In this document: piece by piece, positions 35,211 through 47,060 of the stretch
Numbering within the stretch: the stretch's first letter is position 1
How the letters are laid out: every line of letters begins with the position of its first letter
Notes under the pieces: model-generated
Databases searched by the model: none
Told to the model about the DNA's origin: nothing
Seen by the model: the letters and a program-made list of their open reading frames with translations, nothing else
From: Undaria pinnatifida
Taxonomy: Eukaryota; Sar; Phaeophyceae; Laminariales; Alariaceae
Assembly: GCA_012845835.1 (NCBI GenBank)
Contig: JABAKD010000004.1
Span: 7,395,550-7,459,549, forward strand
Reading direction: 5' to 3'
DNA: 64,000 bases
Position numbers and translations under genes: made by a program

Positions 35211-35401
35211 CAGTTTTCAGCAGTGCACTGACCATATCATCAGGAAATCAAGCATCACATATCCTATCGTATCATATACCGTAATGAGGAGTAGAGGATT
35301 GCACCAAGACACCCATGGGAGAGCACCTGATAAGTGATATCATACTATACCACAAATAACCAGAAGAGTTAACCGACCATTTAGTAGCATTCGTGTCATA
35401 C

Positions 35402-35637
35402 GTGTTGTTGTTGTTGTTTTCTCACATCAACTCTTGTCAAAAATCTAGAGTCCGTGGTCACACAAAGGTAGGTGCTGGAGCCCTAGGCAGATGCAAAAAA
35501 CCAAGTGAAATCAAAATTCGTCACAATACTACGCTTTCCCGCCTAAAAACGCACGATACGGAAAAAGACGCACAAGTGAAAAGGTCAAATGTGCAAACTG
35601 AACTCACATGGCCGCGGGTTTCCACTCAACTACAGCA
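35402..35637 (+). repeat. 240-bp dispersed repeat, copy 2
   Basis: Near-identical to 22450-22690. It has an extra AGGT after ACACAAAGGT, and ACAATACTACGC where copy 1 has AGGGAAATACGACGC. No coding capacity. Confidence 0.9.
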
Positions 35638-36504
35638 TAGAGTTCACCGTGTATAGACTACGCGCGTACGCTTGAGCAATCGAAGACTATACATCACCGA
35701 TGTTATTGATTCAAGACAAACCGTCCATAAATTATTCGTCTACACTTTCACCCAATACTACCACGGATACTTCCTGCTCACCTTACTCGTATATCTTCCA
35801 TAGAATAACACAACCCCGAAAAATCCCAAGACAAACCAAATATTATAACAGAAGATACCTTGTAGAGATAGTAAATCCATACAGCAATGATACCCTCAAT
35901 TGCCAAATCATGCAGCATGGCTGATCAGTTCCCTGCTGTCTCATGGCGGGAGCGGGCTACATATTTGTGGTCATACCTTACCTACCTGCTCAGTCACGGG
36001 GGGGTCTACTACACGTCCCTAACATCCAATTTTATTACTCGTATTTAGAAAGCACGGAAATCATGAAAAATATCAAATATTTAGTCGGGCTGCATACGGT
36101 ACCATAATCTGCTGCCAGATACGTCGTCAGAAGCGTACCATTTCAAGAAGCACACAAAAAGGGGCGGAAAACATAAAAAGTAGTACGACCGTTGAAAAGT
36201 CATGAAGATTTCATCTCGTGCTCTACATCCTTTCCTCTCTAGTACTACTGACCCCGGCCGTCGGGCCGACCTTCCCTCCGCCTCAATGGTCTCCTGGCCG
36301 AGGCTGGGTGCTCTTTGCCACCTTATCCACCTGGGCGATTGCACGTTGTCCCCCCAAGTGGCTTGACACAAAGGAAAGGACATTGGGCAGGAAGAATCAC
36401 GAGTGAATGTACGCTCTTTCTCAAAAGTCATCACGAAAGTCGTGCCAACTTACATGCGACCCGCTTACAGAATCATACCGTGCTAGTATAGACTATATTG
36501 TAAA
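35638..36504. other. Unassigned stretch
   Basis: No supported gene. The minus-strand 117-codon frame (36081-36434) has no recognisable domain. Confidence 0.5.
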
Positions 36505-38192
36505 AATAAGAATACATTCCAGCTGTGAGATCGAATATTTTGTCGAAACTCATCTTTGCAAGCTGCGTGTGATACTCCGATCGCGCGTATTACGAGTTGT
36601 GTGTCCTCATTAAGGATATAGGTCGGCGGCTCCCCTTGCAACTACAGTTTACCTATCAGGGTCAACAGGGTGATGTTAAGCAGTCTGTGCGCGGAAAATA
36701 TAAAACCCGTTTCTGAGGGGGACAGAATCTGACAGCTGTGGAAGGAAATGCATCAGTTTATTGATTGAATCCTGTTAGTCGAACACCCGGTGAGGGCAGG
36801 GCGGAGTTTTGAAGGACGTGGGGGGCTGATTTTGATCAAAAGGGGGGCGGGAGGGGGGGAGGGACGGGTGAGGCAGGTCAATTTGTGCGGGGAAACTATA
36901 TATTTGTTTTTGTGGGAGAGGGGGGGGGAATGTGGCGGGGGGGGGGGCGGGGGTGGGGGGGGGGGGCTTTAGGTCGCATAAATGTAGGGGTTTGCTATAC
37001 GCGTGGTGCTAGGTCTAGGCGATGGTGCGGGTGGTGGGGAAGGAGGGAGCGTTGAGGGCGGGGGTGGGTGGGAATTGCAGCAGCGGCATGGACGGCTCTG
37101 AAACGATAACGAGGCGATATCCAGGGCGTGGAAGTGCTTATTACTCTGGCGGATTTCGATAGTAGGTGGGGCGTTTAAGCAAGAGAAAGCGAGGAAAAAA
37201 AAAAAAAAAAAAAGGCGGGGGGGGGGGGTCGGGGGGGGGGGTCGGGGAGGGGCAGGGTTTTCAAGAGGTATAGGTCACATATAATATAAAAATCACGGAT
37301 TTGATCGACACTGATGTTCGCAACATTGTGTGTCATGTTCCGATCGCGCGTATTAATGTGTAGGGGCTTGCTATACGCGCGGTGCTGGGTCTAGGCGATC
37401 GTGCCGGGTGTGGGGAAGGAGGGGGCGTTGGAGGGGGGGAGGGGGGGTTAATGAAAGCTACGTCATGGATGGCTAGAAATATATTGACGTGATATCAATT
37501 GCTAAGAATTGTTTATTACTCTGGCCGATTTTGATAAAGGGGGGGGGAGATGAGTTGGAGCTACGGCATGGATGGCTAGATGGATAATGAGATGATATCA
37601 GCTGGCTGGTAGTGTTTACTACTCGGGCAGATTTTGATTTCAGGTGGTTCGTTTAAACAAGAGGGATTGTGTGGGCGGGGGCGGGGGGGGAGCATTTCAA
37701 TATGTGCGCGGAAACTATAAACCCTTTAAGGGGACGAATCTGACGGTTGCAGCAAGACACCCGTTTATATCACCCGCCTGGTAATGTTTTTTTTTCTAGA
37801 AGGTTTGATGTTACATGTAGTATTCAACCCAGTTCTTAGGTGTAGTATACAACGTGTTAAAAGCTTCATAATAATTTGTTATTGTACATGGATCGAAAGA
37901 TAGAATATTTCAATCGATAGGTACAATCATGTAGATACCATTATTTTCTGACATCGCTATTTTTAAGAAAGAGATGCATGTTGCCAAATACAACAGGCGA
38001 GGTGATGTGGTCATGCAATGTCACCGCCATTGAGAACGACAAGGAGAGATGCGAATCGTTATTGGTTTGAAAGGAACGCTTAGTGTACACGCGTTCAATT
38101 ACGTTACTTCGTTAGTCATACTTCGCTTGGCATAGGTTGGGAGGCGATCATACAGACGGTATGTACGGAATACTTCACGTAATAAGTTGGTA
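36505..38192 (+). repeat. CR-A near full-length forward copy
   Basis: Terminal module 36508-36760 (ATACATTCCAGCTGTGAGAT to GAAATGCATCAGTTTATTG); S modules to 36900; poly-G; T module 36965-37200; internal terminal-motif copy near 37290-37340; T modules 37360-37680; S module 37695-37780; AT-rich distal third 37790-38192. The distal third contains GGATCGAAAGATAGAATATT and GACGGTATGTACGGAATAC. It is collinear, in reverse, with 24711-27118. Confidence 0.9.
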
Positions 38193-39099
38193 TCATATGT
38201 GCCTTGAAAAACGAAAAATCGACTTGAGCTCCTCAGGAACTAACGACTCTACTGAACTGTACGTACCACCTGATACACACAAGAACAACACATTAATCAA
38301 CTCTAGAGGAGTATGGAACAACACTAGAACCAACGGAAACGAATAAGCGCCTTTTGTGAGCCGAGGCTCGTGCTGGCGGGGAAGGGGCGGTCCCCTCCTC
38401 CCTTGCTCTGTCCCGATCGCTTCCTCCCCTGACCTTCTCCAAATCCCCTGCTGTGCACATGCATGCTGCTGCTCCACGCTCATTCCCGTTGGCTCCGCTG
38501 GCTGTCCTTGCACTGCCATCCCCCCTTTCCTAATCATCGTCGCGCAGAATTGCTCGTAACCGCAGTGAAAAATCAGCCCCGAAATTGCTCGCTCAATGCA
38601 AGCACGTGCAAGGAGGTCTGGCTCGGAGGTGAAGGACCGTGGCTTTTCTGGCTCATCGCTACCCATCCCTGACTGCTCCGCCTCTTCCTGTATCTGGTTG
38701 TCTTAGGCTGCGTCTCGGTGGTCTTGCTCTCTGTTGCTGCTGGTGTACGCGCGGCTTCCATCACTGCCGTGTAGGGTGGAGGTCGATGACGAAGAAAAAT
38801 CGCTCGTGAAGCATCCCGGGAAAAAAAGTGTCTTGAGTCAGCCCCGGTCCAGCGCGTTCACCTCCCTGAACACGGTTCCAATGTGATGGGAAAACCCATC
38901 CTCAGGGTCGGCTTGCTCGCGGTACGATCTCTGGTGACGTCAACCCGCTAGCGTGTTGGAGTACCTCGTACACGGGATAGCCTAGGTCATCAGATGGTGG
39001 ATCATCTCAAGGTGGGAGCCGTCGATGGCCCCTCGGAAGGAGTCGTAAAAAAGGAAGAAAAGATGTATAGTATTATTGTTTCCGCTGAAGAAGGAAGGG
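38193..39099. other. Unassigned stretch with minus-strand coding-like traces
   Basis: A 157-codon minus-strand frame with an ATG at 38666 (to 38193) is open but has no recognised domain. Further upstream on the same strand (39045 to about 38905) two overlapping frames read DSFRGAIDGSHLEM and LGYPVYEVLQHASGL. GAIDGSH resembles the first catalytic Asp motif of PIF/Harbinger transposases. Stops interrupt both frames, so at best this is a fossil. Confidence 0.3.
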
Positions 39100-40764
39100 C
39101 ACTCTGAATAATATGCACACCCGAAGACAACTACAAGAAGAGAAGTAATAGTACACTGAGCCTATGGTGGTGAATATTTTTTGGTTGGCCGGAAAAGTTC
39201 ACCAATAATCGTATGATATATGCATCTATCTGTGCTTCATTTTTTTTGTTGCAACAACAAAAAAAGGTGATGGATAAGGTGGTTGCTTTTTAAACACACA
39301 ACTGAATTTTCAACCCTGCCTGGTGTTATACCACGTGTGGTACCAGGTATGAGAATCGTAGTTGATTGACGTATTTTCTGGGCATTATTAGTGGATGATA
39401 GGATTGTGTTCACCCCCCTCCTGGCCGTACAAAACCGAGTGATCAGGGGGGACGGGTAGATACATATAAGGCTTATACTATGCACAGGTGATCACACGTC
39501 ATGTACGAACGAACGCACAGCAGTAGTAGTGTACGAGCAAAATATTTGTTGTTTTAGGGAGCGTTTGACAAGAAGAGGAAATTTGAGATTTTTATCTTTG
39601 AGCTGGTGAGGCGGAAAGAGATATCGATCGTCCACGTGACATATTATTTTCAGCTCGCGGAGACGTAACCACCACCGTCGTCTTGCGATGAACTCCTGGT
39701 GATATGAATTGGAGGTCGAGCTGGCAGGATGCTTGATTTATTTGAACAGGAAGAATAGGTAGGTATGGTGAATGCTGGCTTCCATAGTTTGTTGAAAGAG
39801 CACATGTCCTAGTCAAAGCGTTCTGTAATACCAACGCGTGATGAGAGTTTGGTAGGACTAAACCAGAGCGGAACTGGTTGGACAAAATATGGCTTGACTC
39901 CGGAGTGGGGGAGTTTGACTCCGGAGTGGGGGGGGTATATCATAGCTTATTATACTTAGTATTTTTTCGTTGAAGGCGAACCTCTTATATTTTGAATTTG
40001 AGGATGGTACTTTTGAGTTTGCAGGAATGTAGGATGGAATGAGCATTATCATGACAGTCACGAGCAAAAGCGATGTAGGATTCACTATGTGCTCGTATCA
40101 ACGTCCGAGAATCAAACCCGGGTCCACGTTGATAGTCAATTAGTTACACTATTTTTTCAGTTTGCTTGAGGCATGTGTTGAGAACGAGAGAATCTAACCC
40201 CAGAATTTTTGCTTGATTGAAAATTTGGGGGAATACCGATTTCGGGGAACATAGTATTGGTTTGATTTGGGGATATGTTTGGCTTGATTTATTGAACAAC
40301 GATCGAAAGGTTTTTCTTTTTGGTTGTACACGGATCAATCCTACTGCAGTCTTGATCGCCCATATTCTTTCCAGCGATTTCCGTTACGACTACTGCGGTT
40401 CGACTCCGCTAGCTACGGCGTTGGGTATCAATATTCGGGTTGTTGGAGGAGAGACAGTATTGGTTTGAAATTGACATTGGATATTTGAGGCATATGTACC
40501 TTGATTGAATGAGCAAGGTTCCGTGTGGTGCGCTTTGGATGAACGTTATCATGACGTGCACACAGGCAGGGAGAACGTTGGTTTATGCCTGCGCACAAGT
40601 CTGATACATGATGTGTATGACTGAATAGAATCTACGGAGTTGGTAGAGTAGAATAATTGATATGATGAGCGGTCCCAATCTTCGATGTAATCGAGTTGAG
40701 CCCTTTTTGGCTCAGTGTACAATTACTTCTTTTTTGTTCTCTTCGGGTGTGCATGTTCAGAGTG
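39100..40764 (-). mobile_element. ~1.67 kb TIR-family element, copy 2, both ends present
   Basis: Terminal inverted repeats of about 25 bp end in CACTCTGAA...CACACCCGAAGA. The left end carries a small extra TAA. The interior aligns inverted with 32037-33820. ACTCCGGAGT blocks and a TTTTGTTGCAACAACAAAA palindrome (39244-39264) are conserved in both. No transposase frame remains. The right end continues into the 97-bp tandem/palindromic block, so the functional ends may be longer than 25 bp. Confidence 0.85.
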
Positions 40765-41194
40765 GCCTCCGGGACTCCGGTATTTTAATATATATTTCAT
40801 CTTCTTATCTTCTCCTCCGCGTGATGGTCCCTCGTCGGGTATCGAGAGCAATATCCCCGTGAGCCACCCTACGTCGGGCATACAGATTGTCGATTTTCTT
40901 CTTATCTTCTCCTCCGCGTGACGGTCCCTCGTGGGGTACCGAGAGCAATCTCCCCGTGAGCCACCCTACGTCGGGCATACAGATTGTCGATTTTCTTCTT
41001 ATCTTCTCCTCCGCGAGATGGTCCCTCGTCGCGTACCGAGAGCAATCTCCCCGTGAGCCACCCTACAATCGACAATCTGCATGCCCGACGTAGGGTGGCT
41101 CACGGGGAAATTGCTCTCGGTACCCGACGAGGGACCATCACGCGGAGAAGATAAAAAGATGGAATGTATATTAAAGTGCCGGAGTCCCGGAGGC
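40765..41194. repeat. 97-bp tandem repeats forming the arms of a palindrome
   Basis: CTTCTTATCTTCTCCTCCGC recurs at 40801, 40898 and 40995 (period 97; third unit truncated at 41066). From 41067 one inverted unit follows (AATCGACAATCTGCATGCCC to GCGGAGAAGATAAAAAG). The outer flanks are also inverted (GCCTCCGGGACTCCGG and CCGGAGTCCCGGAGGC). The block therefore joins two TIR-family copies head to head and could form a very large cruciform. Confidence 0.9.
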
Positions 41195-41407
41195 CACTCT
41201 GAACACACACACCCGAAGATAACAAAATAGTAGACTGCGTAACAGCAGTAGTATTTGTACACACTGCGCCTAAGGGGGCTCAACTCGAACATATCGAAGA
41301 TTGGGACCGCCAATCAAACCAATAGTTCTACTCTACCATCTCCGTAGATTCTATGCAGTCATACACAACATACATCAGACTTGCGCGTAGGCATAAACCA
41401 ACACATA
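41195..41407 (+). mobile_element. TIR-family element, copy 3 (truncated)
   Basis: CACTCTGAACACACACACCC through GGCATAAACCAACACA, matching the first ~210 bp of 32037-33820. The remainder is absent. Confidence 0.85.
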
Positions 41408-42310
41408 TACCAACAGCATACGCATGCCAAAGTCCAGATGTACGTAGACAGAGGATTGAAAGGGAGATGACGCAGGAAGAAGTTCGAAAAAAGAACGATA
41501 GAGGGAGAGACTGGGCAATTGCATAATAGACGGTTCTTTGTGATCGGAAACCAAACCGGCATCTTGAGCAGTGTAAACTATTGGTGGCGATCGGTGCATG
41601 GCAGAGCTCAATACCGATATTTAAAATATGGCTATACCTTACCAAGGCTGGGGTGGGATCCACGCGTTCCACTATGGGTAAGTCGATCGCTCACTGCTTT
41701 AGCGCATCGTTAATACTTCGCCGCAGCAGAGACAAGTGGGACATCAACTACCGATTTCGTGTTGATTTTAGGCAAATACGAAGTGTTATCTGACACCAAC
41801 TCGCCGACCACCTGACCACAGACAGTAAGTTTCAACCGCATGTTTGCTATTTTGGTTTATATAGTGACCACAAGCTCGCGATAAATAAATGTCCAGAGAG
41901 CAAATCTTGACGTGCCCCGCGCTTCCGAAAGGAAATGCAAAATGAATACACCAGTTCGATAAACATGGCGGCGGCACGTCTATCGGAGTCTGCAATTGAA
42001 GCCTAATCCATGCTTACTCCGCTAGATGGCGACGCTCTTTGCAAACCTAGGGAGCCGAAAGTCACAAGACAACCCCAGTATGTCGCGTTTCATAGCTACG
42101 ATTCAAGTCCGAATTGCTTGAGGCTAAGTCTACGGTGCGTTGGCTACCCGAACAATAGCTATTGGACGTCGAGCGCTGGTAAAACATAGTTATGAACTCA
42201 AAAACCGTTTGGGATCCGGCCAAACAAGTGTTTTGTGATATTGTGATCACCAACCATGAACAGTTCTGACTGGAGTTATTGAGTGAGGATCGTTCGTTAC
42301 TGACGACGAC
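41408..42310. other. Unassigned stretch
   Basis: No supported gene. It lies between the TIR-family fragment and the direct repeats upstream of the Harbinger gene. Confidence 0.5.
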
Positions 42311-42894
42311 GGAAAAATACAGCACGAATCATAAAACAAAATGGATCAAGCCCTGCTATGTCAAATTATTGGAACGGAACATTTAAAAATAATGAACATG
42401 AGTTTTGTTCGTCAGGGATCATGACATCAACTCCTATGCAAAATGACAGCCCGACTAAAAGTCCGGATTCCTAGCAAGTATCACAATTCGCGAAAATGGC
42501 ACAACTGTTTTCTTCGCGAGTCCTGATATTTTCTTGTCGACGATTAGGGACAGCCCTTAGCTTACGCCCACCCTCGCTTTTTCCACGCTTTTATTGTTGT
42601 GGAAAAATACAACACGAATCATAAAAAAAAATGGATCAAGCCCTGCTATGTCGAACTATTGGAACGTAACATTTAAAAATAATGAATATGAGTTTTGTTC
42701 GTCAAGAATCATGACATCAACTCCTATCTATGCGAAATGACAGCCCGATTAAAAGTCCGGATTCCTAGCAAGTATCACAATTCGCGAAAATGGCACAACT
42801 GTTTTTTTCGCGAGTCCTGATATTTTCTTGTCGACGATTAGGGACAGCCCTTAGCTTACGCCCACCCTCGCTTTTTCCACGCTCTTTTTGTTGT
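42311..42894 (+). repeat. Two ~290-bp direct tandem repeats upstream of the transposase
   Basis: Units 42311-42600 and 42601-42894 are nearly identical, starting GGAAAAATACA and ending CTTTTT-rich sequence and TTGTTGT. The second ends about 10 bases before the first ATG of the transposase exon. The units may hold its promoter or subterminal transposase-binding repeats. That function is inferred from position only. Confidence 0.9.
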
Positions 42895-42904
42895 CACCCA
42901 TGAC

Positions 42905-43221
42905 ATGCTTGTCCTCATCCGCGTTATTAAGGCGGCCAACCTTTCAGCGCCTCGTGGAGGCACTGTATGGTGGCGTAAGACTTTCGGTCCGGGCTTAGAC
43001 CCGTGTGAACGAGTGGCGCTGACGCTATATCGTCTCGGACAGGGTGCCACCGTCAAAACGACGAGCGATCTCTTCGAAATATCTGAAGGATCTGTCACCG
43101 AAGTTACCATGTCTGTGGTGGAGCTTATCCTGTCTCATCTGGAGTAGGAGTTTATCCAATGGCCGACCATCCCCGTACAAGAGACCATATCTCGACGGTG
43201 GGAGCTCGAAAAGATCCTTCG
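42905..43221 (+). pseudogene. PIF/Harbinger transposase, N-terminal exon with in-frame stop
   Basis: The frame from ATG 42905 reads CERVALTLYRLGQGATVKTT, then DLFEISEGSVTEV. This is the helix-turn-helix segment that precedes the DDE domain in Harbinger transposases (pattern: xERVAxTLxxLxxGxxxxxxxxxFxISxxTV). TAG at 43145-43147 interrupts it, yet the same frame carries on with EFIQWP and ETISRRWELEKI, also typical of the family (FIxWP...). This suggests a nonsense mutation, perhaps CAG to TAG, rather than a real end. A possible 318-bp intron (GT at 43222, AG at 43538-43539) would join phase 2 to phase 1 and give LEKILR followed by GNVGAVDGSH. The start is chosen as the first ATG. Intron and start are inferred. 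Confidence 0.7.
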
Positions 43222-43507
43222 GTCAGCATTGACGTCCGTTATACCGGAGACTAGCAGTATTATCCGCCAAACACAGTTGGGAAAATTCGAGTCAAGGACC
43301 TTGAAAAGCTCTTACTCCGCCCTAACCCATGGTTACGTGGTGCTTGCCATTAATGCACCTCCTAGGTGCAGAAATTTCACAGGCAAACAAAAAATTTGAG
43401 CTCACGTGAAGGTTAGGCGCCGGGCCGAGGAGTCGTAGGAGCTTCAAGTCTGACCTGCGTATACTATAGGGTCGCTACCATGTATGTCTTAACTGCCTCT
43501 TTGTCTC

Positions 43508-44302
43508 GTGCCGTTTGACATGAAAATATCTTACCCCAGGGGGAATGTCGGTGCCGTGGACGGAAGTCACATCAAGATCGACAGCCCCCCTCCCAAAATA
43601 GCTATACCCTACTACAACTACAAGCAATACACTCCGGTGGTGCTCCTTGGTGTCGTTGGAGTAGACGCCGCCTTTACGTTCGTCAATGCCGGAGCACCGG
43701 GTGGATGCAGTGACGAAGGCATGTGGAGATCTTCCGGTCTATGCCACGCCATTAATGAAGACGTCAAGCTGCCGGCATCGGAGAGGACTGTCTTGGGGGA
43801 AGGGAAGGTAATCCTTGGCGACTCCGCATTCGCAAAGGTGGACGCGAGCATGCGGACCCCTTATGATCACTCCACCACTCGCGAACAACGACTGTACAAC
43901 TTCATGCACTCCAGCGCCCGTTTTCGTGTGGAGCACGCGTTCGGTAGGCTGAAGCACAAGTTGCGGTGCCTGAGGACTGGCCTTCCGTTCAAGCTGGCTA
44001 ACGCAGGGAAGGTGGTGACCGCGTGCGTCGTGCTGTATAACTTCATGTTGCACCACGACGGTATGCGTCGTGAGACTGGGGAGCACGCGCGCACCCCCCA
44101 ACCGGCAGCTACCGGCAGAGTGCTAGGCGTGCCACCTAGGAGGGCGGGTACGGCCAGCGACAGGGAGGCGGCGTACCTGGCTGAAAACCACATGGTCAGA
44201 GTCTTCGGAGAGCCGGAATATAGGGTAGATCGGCGTCGAAGGGCAGAGGAGCGCCGTCAAAGCCGACGCGCGAGACGGCTGCGTCGTCGTGAAAATATCT
44301 AG
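43508..44302 (+). CDS. PIF/Harbinger transposase, DDE catalytic domain
   Basis: The open frame encodes 264 residues, of which those from about residue 12 on belong to the domain. GAVDGSHI gives the first catalytic Asp (residue 18), ILGDSAFA the second (105) and RVEHAFGRLK the catalytic Glu (142). CVVLYNFML closes the conserved region at about 175-183. These are the hallmarks of DDE_Tnp_4 / HARBI1-type nucleases, which cut and paste transposon DNA in the nucleus. The C-terminus is Arg-rich (RRRRAEERRQSRRARRLRRR) and could be nuclear-targeting or DNA-binding. There is no ATG at the left edge because this is an internal exon: the likely acceptor is CCCCAG at 43534-43539. The triad is intact, but the upstream exon carries a stop, so a complete protein is unlikely from this copy. 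Confidence 0.88.
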   Translation: MPFDMKISYPRGNVGAVDGSHIKIDSPPPKIAIPYYNYKQYTPVVLLGVVGVDAAFTFVNAGAPGGCSDEGMWRSSGLCHAINEDVKLPASERTVLGEGKVILGDSAFAKVDASMRTPYDHSTTREQRLYNFMHSSARFRVEHAFGRLKHKLRCLRTGLPFKLANAGKVVTACVVLYNFMLHHDGMRRETGEHARTPQPAATGRVLGVPPRRAGTASDREAAYLAENHMVRVFGEPEYRVDRRRRAEERRQSRRARRLRRRENI

Positions 44303-47060
44303 GTCCATGGGCGTCGTGATTCTGTGTTTTTCCTCCTTCTGCGTATGTGCTTAGTCGCGGTAATACTCTCGAGTATATGTAAGATTCGTGCACACGTTAG
44401 ACTGCGGCGAGCATGAGCGTGAATCACCGGAGGTTATAGCCGGCCTGACCCAGTGTCAGGTTAGGGCAGAGCTTCGGGGGTAGGGCGTCACCGGGCGCAT
44501 GCGAAAACAAGTGCAGGAGTGAAGCCCGGACCAGGTGAGTACATGATGACCCAAACGGAGTTTGACAACGGCTATGTACACATTATGTTTACGTTCTCCG
44601 AAGCTGGTGTCGTCGTGCCCTCGTCGACCAGCACTTGGCGCCGGGGACGTCTATATTTTACCCCGTAAGCATTCCAGTGAGGAAGGAGAGGCTATCTTTC
44701 GACGTCGTGATGGGGATGGCATGGCGAAATACAGAAAGTACATGCTATTCGTGCTTCAGTCAACGGAGAATGTGTATTCATAGAACATAGCTGCTGATTG
44801 TAGTTGACGCTTTGTGCTACCAATGTATTCCGAGTAGTACAGAACGCGTTTTGTGATGTCGAAACCGATGAGAGAGGTTTAGACAGGAGATATAGGGGCA
44901 GAGGGAGGAAGACGGGTTGGGTGGAAACACGCGACACGGGGGGGGGATGTTGGGGCTGCTATGGATGACGCCCCTCAGCGTCAAGGGTGGAAACGATAGA
45001 GCAACAGATGTTACTGCAAGTTTTTCCCAGACGCTCTGTGCAAAAGCAAGTACATGTACATCGCGTCATGGTCGCTTCTTCAGTACCTATGCTCCGCTTA
45101 TTTCTTGTAGCCTTCTTCTGTACCTTTTCTTTGTTATTTGTTATAGCCTACGCTCCCTTCTGTGTCCGTGTCCCCCAACACATCGGACACGAATCTGGCC
45201 CTGCTCTGATTATGATCAGCACGGACATGACCAGATTTCAATTTTTATTTTGGTTTGTACAGATCTTAGTCGGTGTCCGCTTGATCCCTTGAGAACGCCT
45301 CCCTCACAGAGACCCCCCCCCCCCCCCCCCCCCCCGCCCCCGCCCCCCAAGATCACCCCCCCAAACAAGTCGGCCGGGGTCAAATGAAAACTTTGAGAAC
45401 GCAGGAAGTTTTTTTCATGTTTTTTAATTCGCCCTCCAACGTATCGAGTGCCCGCCTTCGCGTTCCTTTGACGACTAGTTATTGGCCACCCAAACAAAGC
45501 GTTCACGACATTGAAATGCATTCATTCCGACAGCGACGTTATTTGTATGTATTGCCGTCGGTGGCGTTGATTATCGTTGTTAACATTTATTTTGGTATTT
45601 TTTTTTGTGGTATCACCTCACATTAAAAAGCTATACAACAGTTCAAGATCGCGCACCACCTCGTTACTCATCCCGGGACACGTACGACCTGAAATGTGAC
45701 CAAAAAGATACCAACCCCCCGGGTCATAATTAATAATGTTCCATGTTGTTTTTACTTTGTTTTTTTTTGTTTTCTTTTTGAGGTAATACGCGACCCCTCC
45801 TTACGTTCGAGCACGCCCTGGGGCTCGTGAACATGAAATAAAATTCTACTCGCCCCCCGTAGGCGATCAGGACCAACGCGGTACAGCAGACGCTACTATC
45901 CTCGTGATACTCGGGATATGCGTTCCCCTCTTCGGTAATCGATTTGTTCGGTGGATACCCCGTTTCTCGATTCAGGGATTGAGCCAATCGATCGAATGAC
46001 TCCGAACCTCACGGTGAACATATTTCAGACGATTTAATTGACGCAGCAAAGGTGTCCATTCCAACGTGGAATAAGAGCGCGAAAAAGAAAAATTTACACG
46101 AAAGCTTCAGACGGCGAAATAAAAGGGGCTCACTGAAATTGACGGCATCAAGCCGCCGCAAAAAAAAACCCGACGGACAACCCCCTACCTCATTGTAAAT
46201 AAACCTACCATTAACAAAAATGTGGCACACGCACATGTCTGCAGCCCCGGTCGAAATATGTAAAGCTAAACCTAAACTATGTCCTATCCACAAGCCCTGA
46301 CCCAAACGCCGTAGAGGCTACCAGGAGCGCGGCGACGCTCGAAACTAACGGCAGCAGCACTATTAGTATGCCCCCCCCCCCCTCTGTTTTAATTCATTTT
46401 TTGGAGACCAAGCATTACGTTCTTCCTACTATTTCCATACCATGGCGTCACTTTACCTACGAGCCTCACCCTGGCGACTGAGGTCGCAGCCCCCACCAAC
46501 ACCCACCCCCACCCTGGACCAGGTCCGTATATTTTGAAACCACCGCTAACTTTATCGACAACGAACTTCACACGGAATATAAAGGCCGTCACGAAATTTC
46601 CTCGTGCGAACACTACAGAATACCAGTCATAGAAACAGACCACTGCCAGAAGAAATTAGCCCAAGAGGAAGGCTATATTATTGCCCAATTTAACAGCCAG
46701 ACTTCGTCCCTCCCCCCATTTCTAAGTACAAGCAACGGAAAACAAAAAGTTCGACACATCTAAGGTATTATCGTTTTTTTTGCCGACAACGAAACACAAC
46801 CGCTTAATACAACACAGACGTCCAACTAACTTCGCCGACAAGAGGCACATCACCGGACCAGTTACAAGGTAACCTGCGCAGTACTACAAGCGCAATGTCA
46901 TAAGTACAACATCTACATACGAGAACGCCGTCAGGATCCCAGTAACGTCTCAAGAAGCTTGTACGGGGGACCCGGGGAAGATCTGGAGGTGACACCAGCG
47001 TGAACGAAACACAAAAAAGCGCCATTCATTTGTTCGTTGTCCTCGAATCACTGGCGAACA
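44303..47060. other. Unassigned stretch between two converging transposon genes
   Basis: No further gene is supported. A C-run lies at 45307-45347. A forward frame with ATG at 45008 (to 45292) has two hydrophobic stretches (MLRLFLVAFFCTFSLLFVIA and FLFWFVQILVGV) and could encode a small membrane protein, but no family was recognised. No inverted repeats marking Harbinger ends were found by eye. Confidence 0.4.

Noticed and set aside
34636-35235. 199-codon minus-strand Lys/Arg/Glu-rich frame
   Set aside because: The C-terminal half is the complement of a pure pyrimidine tract; no domain, and composition explains the openness.
38193-38666. 157-codon ATG-initiated minus-strand gene
   Set aside because: No domain, no homolog recognised, and length within chance for this composition; left as unassigned.
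40765-41194. LTR pair or retrotransposon ends
   Set aside because: Repeats are inverted and 97-bp tandem, without TG...CA ends or a primer-binding site.
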